A DNA stretch of 5,663 nt from an uncultured Fusobacterium sp. (GTDB lineage: Bacteria; Fusobacteriota; Fusobacteriia; Fusobacteriales; Fusobacteriaceae), in contig UQXM01000116.1 in NCBI GenBank assembly GCA_900545035.1, positions 1-5,663 on the forward strand, given 5' to 3'. Below the pieces are notes generated by a model. That model worked only from the letters and a program-made list of their open reading frames with translations, searched no databases and was not told the DNA's origin. Positions 1 through 5,589 of this stretch are shown piece by piece (position 1 is the first letter of the stretch; every line of letters begins with the position of its first letter). The position numbers and the translations under genes are program-made.

Positions 1-78
1 ACTGTTTTTTTATTATAATTTTTAAATAAATCATAAAAATTTGTAATTTCTTCTGCTCAAAAAAAGTGTATAAATAAT

Positions 79-84
79 TATAAT
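79..84 (+). promoter_or_regulatory. Possible -10 box upstream of gene 1
   Basis: A perfect TATAAT lies 26 bases before the gene 1 start. Transcription from it would begin near base 91, leaving a short leader that still includes the AAGGAGG at 97-103. No convincing -35 hexamer is seen 16-18 bases upstream, where the sequence reads around GCTCAAA. In DNA this AT-rich a TATAAT can occur by chance, and a second one lies at 14-19. The call is weak. Confidence 0.3.
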
Positions 85-110
85 TTTTCATACAAAAAGG
101 AGGCAGAAAT

Positions 111-440
111 ATGAAAAAATTAAATTCTGATTTTATTTATTTGAAAGATATGTATAATGATGATTATTATCCAAAATTTTTGGTAGATAAAGTTAAAAAC
201 TGTATTGCTGAAATGGTTTATTTTCTTGAAAAAGAAGAATACAAAGATTTGGAAGAAGTACAGGAAAAATTGGATGAAATGACAATAAAAATAAATGAGC
301 TGGAAGAAGAATTTGAAGAAAATGACAGCGAAATAGAAACAGTAGCAAGGGACAGCATAGGTGTTACAGTAGAAAATATTCTTAAATATTTTGAAATAAA
401 TATTGATATAGAAGAAGCAATAAGAGAAAGAGAATGGTAA
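111..440 (+). CDS. DUF5713-like small acidic protein
   Basis: A 109-residue protein of unknown function that resembles the DUF5713 family from memory. Family-like blocks are YLKDMY.DDYYP.FLVDK at residues 10-27, an acidic helical stretch NELEEEFEENDSEIETVAR at 62-80, and a C-terminal DIEEAIRERxW ending. The length is about that of the family, so it looks complete. It is mostly helical and acidic, with no signal peptide or membrane segment, so it should be cytosolic. The start is fixed by AAGGAGG at 97-103, seven bases upstream. A hairpin with a T-run follows 23 bases after the stop, so it may be a single-gene unit ahead of the larger operon. No catalytic residues are recognisable. Its position beside DUF1266, ankyrin and DUF1963 genes suggests, as inference only, an immunity-like or accessory role. 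Confidence 0.85.
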   Translation: MKKLNSDFIYLKDMYNDDYYPKFLVDKVKNCIAEMVYFLEKEEYKDLEEVQEKLDEMTIKINELEEEFEENDSEIETVARDSIGVTVENILKYFEINIDIEEAIREREW

Positions 441-463
441 TATATTTATGCAAAGTGAGGTGT

Positions 464-521
464 TGCTCATGGGAAAATTACTTGTAAAATTTAAATAGTA
501 ATTTTGTCATGGGCATTTTTT
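464..521 (+). terminator. Rho-independent terminator-like hairpin
   Basis: Bases 464-481 pair with 498-515: 17 of 18 positions match, including two G-U pairs, with one G-G mismatch (473/506). The loop is 16 bases (482-497). The 3' arm is followed at once by six T (516-521). This is the layout of an intrinsic terminator for gene 1, 23 bases after its stop. The stem has a GC-richer base (TGCTCATGG with CATGGGCA) and an AT-rich top, and the loop is longer than usual. The 5' arm overlaps a short ribosome-bindable ORF (469-498), so conditional termination is possible. Confidence 0.7.
469..498 (+). other. Nine-codon mini-ORF inside the terminator stem
   Basis: ATG at 469 opens a 9-residue peptide, MGKLLVKFK, ending at TAG 496-498. 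A GAGGTG Shine-Dalgarno-like sequence at 457-462 sits six bases upstream. The ORF runs through most of the 5' arm and all of the loop of the hairpin at 464-515, and stops on the first base of the 3' arm. A ribosome here would block the hairpin, as in leader-peptide attenuation. The ORF has no run of one regulatory codon, and it may simply be chance ATG content of the stem. Confidence 0.25.
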
Positions 522-567
522 ATTACAAATATTTTGGAATTTTGAAATCATTTAAGGAGGAAATATT

Positions 568-1797
568 ATGGCAGACGATGTTAAAAAAATGCAGGACGAA
601 ATGATGAAACAATTTTTGGAACAGCAGAAAAAAGTAATGAATGAAACATACGGAGAACATTTTGAAAATATAGAAGGTATGATGAAAGGCACTCTTGCCA
701 ATGCAATGTCAGAACTTGACAACATTGATATTTCGGCTATACAAAATGCTGTACCCGGTGTGGATATGGAAACTATTCTGAAAAAAACACAAGAAGCAAA
801 AGAAGAAGCTATGAAAACAGGCACTTCTGCTATAGAGATGCAAAGTGAAGCCATTACAAAAGCTATGAATGAAATGTTTTCCGACAATGAAGGACTTCAG
901 GATATGATTTCAAATCAAATGAAAAATTTTCAGGCAATGACAGGAATAGAAGATTTTTCAAAAGCAACTCCTGAAGATATGCAGAAAATTTATGAAAATC
1001 AAATGAATGTAATGAATAATCTTATGGGGCTTGACGGAGATGAAGAATACGAAACATTTTCTTTGGACGATTTAAAAAATGTAATCGAAGAAATGTATGC
1101 CTCTCTTCCTGAGGGATATACAGCAAATATAAATTCCAATGACGAATATATTAAGAAGTTTGAAATTCTTTTATCAGGATTTTTAACTTTTATGAACGGA
1201 CATGAAAGCGAAAGTTTAGATGTGGAAGAACATAACGAATTTTTCGATGAAAAAATAAATTATATCCTTACGCAATTTTGGGGAATTGAAAACAGAGATG
1301 ATGTGTTTGATACAATAAATTATCTTTTAAACGAGGGACATACAGCTGAATATCTGGGATATGCACAGGCAGATTCTGTTGATGAATTTATAGACAGCGA
1401 AATGGACGAAGAAGATATTGAAATTGTAAAAAACGGATTTGAATTTGCACAATTTTTCAAAGACAAACTTCCTGAAAATATTATGCTTGGCTGGGATTAC
1501 GGAAGAGCAGCAGCAATCATCCGTTGGGCATATTATATGAAATATATTTCAGAAGATGAAGCTTGGGAAATATTGGACGATATTGCAGAAATTATGATAA
1601 ATAATTTTAATTCTTGGAAAGAATTTGGAATTTCATATATCGTCGGAGGACTATTCTGGACTTACAGAACAAATCCTGAAGGAACATCAGAGCGTTATTA
1701 CGAAACATTGGAAGCCCTTGAAGGACTGATGAATAAAACTTATGAAGAGGGAAGCGGACTTTGGGCAGAAAATCCTTGGATATCTGAGGTGATTTAA
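568..1797 (+). CDS. DUF1266 domain protein with Met-rich N-terminus
   Basis: A 409-residue cytosolic protein. The C-terminal part, about residues 230-405, fits DUF1266. It has LTQFWGIENRDDV followed by a helix at 234-258, then GWDYGRAAAIIRWAYY at 308-323, an acidic EDEAWEIL helix at 329-336, and NSWKEFGISYIVGGLFW at 348-364. The WD.GRA and SW.EF..SY..G aromatic motifs are the family's signature. DUF1266 has no assigned biochemistry and is often found in polymorphic-toxin and other accessory loci. The first 155 or so residues are helical, polar and unusually methionine-rich (about 20 Met by hand count), with no similarity I recognise. Residues 160-220 look like a linker. The start has AAGGAGG at 554-560, seven bases upstream. 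The stop overlaps the next start by one base (TAATG), pointing to translational coupling with the ankyrin gene. No signal peptide or membrane segment is seen. Confidence 0.92.
   Translation: MADDVKKMQDEMMKQFLEQQKKVMNETYGEHFENIEGMMKGTLANAMSELDNIDISAIQNAVPGVDMETILKKTQEAKEEAMKTGTSAIEMQSEAITKAMNEMFSDNEGLQDMISNQMKNFQAMTGIEDFSKATPEDMQKIYENQMNVMNNLMGLDGDEEYETFSLDDLKNVIEEMYASLPEGYTANINSNDEYIKKFEILLSGFLTFMNGHESESLDVEEHNEFFDEKINYILTQFWGIENRDDVFDTINYLLNEGHTAEYLGYAQADSVDEFIDSEMDEEDIEIVKNGFEFAQFFKDKLPENIMLGWDYGRAAAIIRWAYYMKYISEDEAWEILDDIAEIMINNFNSWKEFGISYIVGGLFWTYRTNPEGTSERYYETLEALEGLMNKTYEEGSGLWAENPWISEVI
1786..1791 (+). promoter_or_regulatory. Ribosome binding site of gene 3, inside gene 2
   Basis: GAGGTG lies in the last codons of gene 2, five bases before the ATG at 1797. 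Together with the one-base TAATG overlap it supports this start for the first ankyrin gene and suggests coupled translation of genes 2 and 3. Confidence 0.7.
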
Positions 1798-3284
1798 TGG
1801 AAATTGACACATATGCACTGGAGCAGATGTATAATAAAAATTTTTCTTTTGAAGAGAGAAAAACAGAATATGATAAATACAGTATTGATGATGAGGACAG
1901 ATATGGGAACACTCTTTTTCATACAGCTGTAAAATTTGCTGACAGTGAAATTTTTGAATATCTTTTTGAAAAAGCACAAGCTCTTGGCAAAAAAAGAATT
2001 TTTAAAGCAAACAGTTATGAACAGACTCCGTTTTTCATGTTCAATGACATAAAAAATCCTGAAAATAAATATGATGAAATCAAAAAAATAATGAAAATTA
2101 TGATTGAAAACGGAGGAAATATAAACAAAAGAGATGACAGAGGATATCTTTTTTATAACATCTGTGCCGATTATCAAAAATATATAATTTTTGAAATTTT
2201 AAATGAAATGAAAATAAAATATGACAAACCAATTATATCAAACGGCTGGAATGTTCTTCATACCGCCTGTGCCTCTCTTCACAGAATAGATTACTATCTG
2301 AAAAATCCCGAAAAATATGCTGAAGAAGAAAAACCGTTTTTAAGAACAATACAGGCGATTGTAAATTCCGGAATAGATATTGAAACAAAAACAGCAATTG
2401 GAAAAACTGCTTACGAACTTGCTTTTGAAACAAAAAATAAAAAAGCCTGTGCAGTTTTAAAAGGTGTCAGTGAAAATGACAAAACATTTGGTATTGGACT
2501 TCACGAAGCCTGTTGGTTTGGATATGCTGATATTGTGAAAGAACACATTAAAAGAGGAGCAGACCTCAACGAAATTTATGAGGGAGATATAGAAGAACTG
2601 AAAAAATTATCTCCTTTGGCAATAGCTTCAAAACATCTTCAAACAGAAATTGTAAAACTTCTTGTTTCAAACGGTGCTGATGTCTGCCAAAAAGACGGTG
2701 AAAACGGGAAAAGTGCTTTTTATTATTTTGCAAAAACTATGATGTCAAATTCAAATGTTAATATCACAGGAGAAAAAATTCCTGAAAATTTTGCAGAAAT
2801 AACATCACTTTTTCTTTCAGACGACAGGTTTTTAAATGATTATGTTGATGAAGAATACGACACTCCTGTTAATCTTTTGTGTTCGATTTCTCACAGATTC
2901 AGCTGGGCAGGAGATAAAAAAGCCGAGTTTATAATTTTTGAAAAACTGACTGATAGCGGAGCAGATGTAAATATTCCCGACAAAATGGGAAATACTCCTC
3001 TGCATAATCTTTTCAAAAACGGCGGAGATAAAATCAGTGATATGACAGAAATTTTAATGGAATGCGGTTCTGATACAAGCAGCAGAAATTCTGATGGAGA
3101 AACTCCTCTTATGCAGCTTCCGAAAATTTGGAGAGAAGAAGAAGCTGTTGAAGCTTTGGAAATTTTAGAAAACTACAATGTTGATTTTTCAATTACAAAT
3201 AATAAGGGAGAAACAGCTCTTGATATCGCTGTTAAATCAGGAAAAGAAAAATTGGCAGAATATTTTGCAAAACTGGGAGGTTAA
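1797..3284 (+). CDS. Ankyrin repeat protein (divergent repeats)
   Basis: A 495-residue protein built almost entirely of ankyrin repeats, so most likely a solenoid for protein binding, not an enzyme. About 11-12 units can be traced. Clear ones are at 35-66 (YGNTLFHTAVKFADSEIFEYL), 148-160 with its partner helix at 181-196, 200-222 (GKTAYELAF), 232-260 (GLHEACWFGYADIVKEHIKRGADLN), 270-299 (SPLAIASKHLQTEIVKLLVSNGADV), 352-395, 396-430 (GNTPLHNLF), 432-466 (GETPLMQLP) and 469-492 (GETALDIAV). Several units carry insertions, notably 68-113, 160-180 and 305-350, so it is more degenerate than the following ankyrin protein. No signal peptide, membrane helix or fused effector domain is seen, so it should act in the cytosol. 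It is coupled to the DUF1266 gene upstream and lies in the same frame as the ankyrin gene downstream. Its specific partner cannot be told from sequence; a toxin-neutralising role is only inferred from context. Confidence 0.94.
   Translation: MEIDTYALEQMYNKNFSFEERKTEYDKYSIDDEDRYGNTLFHTAVKFADSEIFEYLFEKAQALGKKRIFKANSYEQTPFFMFNDIKNPENKYDEIKKIMKIMIENGGNINKRDDRGYLFYNICADYQKYIIFEILNEMKIKYDKPIISNGWNVLHTACASLHRIDYYLKNPEKYAEEEKPFLRTIQAIVNSGIDIETKTAIGKTAYELAFETKNKKACAVLKGVSENDKTFGIGLHEACWFGYADIVKEHIKRGADLNEIYEGDIEELKKLSPLAIASKHLQTEIVKLLVSNGADVCQKDGENGKSAFYYFAKTMMSNSNVNITGEKIPENFAEITSLFLSDDRFLNDYVDEEYDTPVNLLCSISHRFSWAGDKKAEFIIFEKLTDSGADVNIPDKMGNTPLHNLFKNGGDKISDMTEILMECGSDTSSRNSDGETPLMQLPKIWREEEAVEALEILENYNVDFSITNNKGETALDIAVKSGKEKLAEYFAKLGG
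3275..3280 (+). promoter_or_regulatory. Ribosome binding site of gene 4
   Basis: GGGAGG in the last codons of gene 3 sits seven bases before ATG 3288. It argues that gene 4 is translated from its own start and is not merely the 3' part of a single ankyrin gene broken by the TAA at 3282-3284. Confidence 0.65.
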
Positions 3285-3287
3285 TAT

Positions 3288-4256
3288 ATGAACAGTCCAT
3301 TTATTACAGCCTGTAAAAATAAACAAAAAGCTGTTGTAAAAGTTTTTTTGAACGGGAAAAAAATTGACATAAATGAAAAAGATGATAACGGAAGAACAGC
3401 TCTTTTTTATGCCTGCGGAAACGGAGACAAAGAAATTGTAAAAATGCTTCTTGAAGCAGGGGCAGATGTTTCTCTTGAAGATAATAAAAGTATTTCTCCG
3501 ATTCATCAGGGTGCATTAAAAGGTAATAAAGATATTTTAAAAATGCTCGTTGAAAAAGGAGCAGATATAAATTCTGCTGACGGAAAAGGAAGAACTCCTC
3601 TTATATATGCTCTTATGCAGGGAAAAACAGAAGCAGCATTTCAATGTATTGAGCTTGGAGCAGATATAAATATAAAAGATGATGAAGGACATATGCCGAT
3701 AGATTATGCTGTTTCAAACGGAATGAGAGAATTTGTGGATTTTTTATCAACAGGGGAGAAAAGCGGCAAAGATAATTTTGGAAATTCTCCCCTGCATCAA
3801 GCTTGTTTCAACAATCAAAGTGAAACAGTGAAAAAAATTCTTTCTTCTCTTGAAGCGGAAAAAATAAATATGATAAACGATGAGGGAGAAACACCATTGA
3901 TTTTGGCAGTAAAAAATGAAAATCAATACATTGCAGAACTTCTTTTGGAAAAAGGAGCTGACCCAAATATCTCTCTGAATTCGGGGGAAAGCCCTCTGCA
4001 TTTCGGAGCGAAGAAAAACAATTCACAAATATGCAGAATCCTTTTGGAAAAAGGAGCTGAGCCAAATACAAGAAATAAAAGAGGCGAAACTCCTCTGATT
4101 ACAGCTGTGCAATTCGGAAAAAAAGATAATGTTTTTGAACTTATAAATCACGGAGCCGATGTTAAAATTTCCGACAACGAGGGACATACTCCGGAATATT
4201 ATGCAGGAGAAAGAGGATATTCGGAAATTTTGGAAATGCTTATAATGGCAGAATAA
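3288..4256 (+). CDS. Ankyrin repeat protein (regular repeats)
   Basis: A 322-residue protein consisting of about ten ankyrin repeats in near-perfect 33-residue register. They lie at roughly residues 1-31, 33-65, 66-98, 99-131, 132-157, 163-197, 198-230, 231-263, 264-296 and 297-321. Consensus elements are plain: G.TPL...A...G, then LL..GAD.N, for example NGRTALFYACGNGDKEIV at 34-51 and GETPLILAVKNENQYIAELLLEKGADPN at 200-227 in two parts. The fifth unit is cut short and followed by a break (GEKSGKD) near 156-162, dividing the solenoid into two blocks of about five. There is no signal peptide or extra domain, so it is a cytosolic protein-binding scaffold. The gene starts three bases after the previous ankyrin gene and in the same frame, with GGGAGG seven bases upstream. 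Two neighbouring repeats are almost identical in DNA. Its partner is unknown. Confidence 0.95.
   Translation: MNSPFITACKNKQKAVVKVFLNGKKIDINEKDDNGRTALFYACGNGDKEIVKMLLEAGADVSLEDNKSISPIHQGALKGNKDILKMLVEKGADINSADGKGRTPLIYALMQGKTEAAFQCIELGADINIKDDEGHMPIDYAVSNGMREFVDFLSTGEKSGKDNFGNSPLHQACFNNQSETVKKILSSLEAEKINMINDEGETPLILAVKNENQYIAELLLEKGADPNISLNSGESPLHFGAKKNNSQICRILLEKGAEPNTRNKRGETPLITAVQFGKKDNVFELINHGADVKISDNEGHTPEYYAGERGYSEILEMLIMAE
3942..4068 (+). repeat. Near-identical 28-base direct repeat, one ankyrin period apart
   Basis: Bases 3942-3969 and 4041-4068 match at 27 of 28 positions (only C3961-region versus G4061 differs: GACCC against GAGCC). The two copies are exactly 99 bases apart, which is one 33-residue ankyrin unit. 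Both encode LLEKGA(D/E)PN. Another 15-base exact pair, GGAGCAGATATAAAT at 3558-3572 and 3657-3671, has the same 99-base spacing. This is a coding repeat, pointing to recent unit duplication or gene conversion, and is not a separate element. Confidence 0.75.
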
Positions 4257-4277
4257 TTTAATTGTCGGAGGAAATTT

Positions 4278-5165
4278 ATGGGAAAGAAAAAATTAACAGA
4301 AACAGAATTAAAATTTAATGAAGATATAAAAAAAGTGGTTTTGGATATTTTAGAAAAAAATAAAAAACCTATGATAAAAATTAGTTTATCAGATGATAAA
4401 CCAAACCTATTCCAAAGCAAATTCGGAGGAATTCCATATCTGCCAAAAGATAAAGAAACTCCCAAAGATAAAAAAGAAAGACAATTTACTTTACTTGCTC
4501 AAATAAATATAGAAGAACTGCCAAAAAATAATATCTATCCAATGAAAGAGGGAATACTACAATTTTGGATATTAAATGATGATGTTCTTGGACTTGATTA
4601 TGATACAAATTTAGGAGACGGATACAAAGTAGTTTATTACAATAAAATCGATAAAAGTGTAACGGAGGAAGAAGTTTTAGAAAAATATAAACCTTACGAA
4701 GATGAAGACAGTTATTTTCCAGTAGAGGGAGAATTTTCTTTAAATTTTAAATTAACAGATGGATATTTTTCAGACAGTAATGATGATTTTGGAGAAATAG
4801 TAAACAAAGAAATGAAAAAATTTCACCTTGAAAATAAAGAAAAATATAAAGAAATATTAAAAGTTTATGACGATAAAGAGTATCTAAGTTATTGGGATAT
4901 ATGGGATATTTTAGAAGAGGATAAAGAAATTGGAAAAAAATTATTTGACGGAGGACATAAAATAGGTGGATTTCCTAATTTTACTCAATCTGATATAAGA
5001 GAGAGTGGAGATTATGAAATATTACTTCTTCAAATAGACAGCGAGAGAACAGAAAAAAATGAAATTATGTGGGGAGATTGCGGAATTGCTAATTTCTTTA
5101 TAAGAGAAAAAGATTTAAAAGAACTTAACTTTGACAAAGTTTTATATAATTGGGATTGCTGCTAA
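4278..5165 (+). CDS. ywqG: YwqG family protein (DUF1963)
   Basis: A 295-residue protein matching YwqG/DUF1963 along its whole length, so it appears complete. Diagnostic blocks in order are SKFGGIPYLP at 47-56, LLAQINIEELP at 72-82, GILQFW at 92-97, HKIGGFPNFTQSD at 227-239, LLLQIDS at 249-255, WGDCGIANFFI at 265-275, and the C-terminal VLYNWDCC at 288-295. The family adopts a beta-rich fold of unknown biochemical role. In Bacillus subtilis, ywqG lies close to the ywqH-L LXG toxin/immunity cluster, which fits an accessory role near toxin systems without proving one. It is cytosolic, with no signal peptide. GGAGG at 4267-4271 lies six bases before the start, and the gap from gene 4 is 21 bases. 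Leucine codons here are mainly TTA (16 of 29 by hand count), unlike the CTT-rich ankyrin genes. The symbol is used in the family sense only. Confidence 0.95.
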   Translation: MGKKKLTETELKFNEDIKKVVLDILEKNKKPMIKISLSDDKPNLFQSKFGGIPYLPKDKETPKDKKERQFTLLAQINIEELPKNNIYPMKEGILQFWILNDDVLGLDYDTNLGDGYKVVYYNKIDKSVTEEEVLEKYKPYEDEDSYFPVEGEFSLNFKLTDGYFSDSNDDFGEIVNKEMKKFHLENKEKYKEILKVYDDKEYLSYWDIWDILEEDKEIGKKLFDGGHKIGGFPNFTQSDIRESGDYEILLLQIDSERTEKNEIMWGDCGIANFFIREKDLKELNFDKVLYNWDCC

Positions 5166-5170
5166 GGAGG
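5164..5170 (+). promoter_or_regulatory. Ribosome binding site that sets the gene 6 start
   Basis: AAGGAGG overlaps the TAA stop of gene 5 and lies six bases before ATG 5177. It selects this ATG over the in-frame ATG at 5150, which would sit inside the conserved YwqG C-terminus and add nine residues (MGLLLRRKI) foreign to the family. Confidence 0.85.
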
Positions 5171-5176
5171 AAAATT

Positions 5177-5566
5177 ATGAGTTATGATCTAATGGCATTT
5201 GAAATTTCCAAAGCACCAAAAGACAGAGAAGAATTTTTTAAATGGTATGACAAACAAGCAGAATGGGAAGAAGACCACGATTATGATGATATAAATGTTT
5301 CATCAGAAAAACTTCAAAATTTCTATAAAGAAATGATAAAAACTTTTCCTCCTATGAACGGAGAAGACTGCCCAAGTGATGAAGAAATAGAAAATAATCC
5401 TGAACTAGAAGATTATTTATCTGATTACTGTATAGGTTATGATGTAATATATATCGCTTTCTCTTGGGATAAATCTGAAGAAGCCTATAATTTAATGAAA
5501 GAACTTTGTAAAAAGTATCAAGTAGGATTTTTTGATGTAAGTGGAGAGGGAGATATTTTTTATTAA
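5177..5566 (+). CDS. Conserved small acidic protein, MSYDLMAFE family
   Basis: A 129-residue acidic cytosolic protein. I recognise the pattern from a widespread set of uncharacterised bacterial proteins, but I cannot give a domain number. Conserved-looking blocks are MSYDLMAFE at 1-9, EFFKWYDKQAEWEEDHDYDD at 19-38, YKEMIKTFPPMNG at 50-62, SDYCIGYDVIYIAFSW at 82-97, EEAYNLMKELCKKY at 101-114, and VGFFDVSGEGDIF at 116-128. The alternation of strands and helices suggests a compact alpha/beta fold, with no obvious catalytic set. The start at 5177 is chosen because its AAGGAGG and the family N-terminus both fit. It lies 11 bases after the YwqG stop. The next gene start follows 23 bases after its stop, so it is mid-operon. 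An immunity-like role is possible from context only. Confidence 0.92.
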   Translation: MSYDLMAFEISKAPKDREEFFKWYDKQAEWEEDHDYDDINVSSEKLQNFYKEMIKTFPPMNGEDCPSDEEIENNPELEDYLSDYCIGYDVIYIAFSWDKSEEAYNLMKELCKKYQVGFFDVSGEGDIFY

Positions 5567-5589
5567 ATAAAAAAGTTAGGAGTGATTTT

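Noticed and set aside
1..19. T-run and TATAAT at the window start, perhaps the tail of an upstream terminator or a promoter
   Set aside because: Any hairpin arm or -35 would lie outside the window, so neither can be supported.
120..470. Reverse-strand ORF rich in Phe, Ile and Tyr, and similar reverse ORFs throughout 552-4465
   Set aside because: All lie antisense to well-supported genes. Their compositions are what AT-rich purine-biased coding strands give when read backwards, and none resembles a known family.
504..532. Possible promoter for gene 2 (TTGTCA at 504-509 with an AT-rich -10 near 527-532)
   Set aside because: The -35 overlaps the 3' arm of the hairpin, and no hexamer at 16-18 bases spacing resembles TATAAT well (AAATAT at best). 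In this base composition it is not distinguishable from chance.
509..600. ORF from ATG 509 (MGIFYYKYFG...) running into gene 2 in another frame
   Set aside because: It has no Shine-Dalgarno, begins in the hairpin 3' arm, and overlaps the ribosome site and start of gene 2.
5150..5176. Upstream in-frame ATG for gene 6
   Set aside because: It lies within the conserved YwqG C-terminal codons and adds residues absent from the family. The ATG at 5177 has a perfect AAGGAGG six bases upstream.
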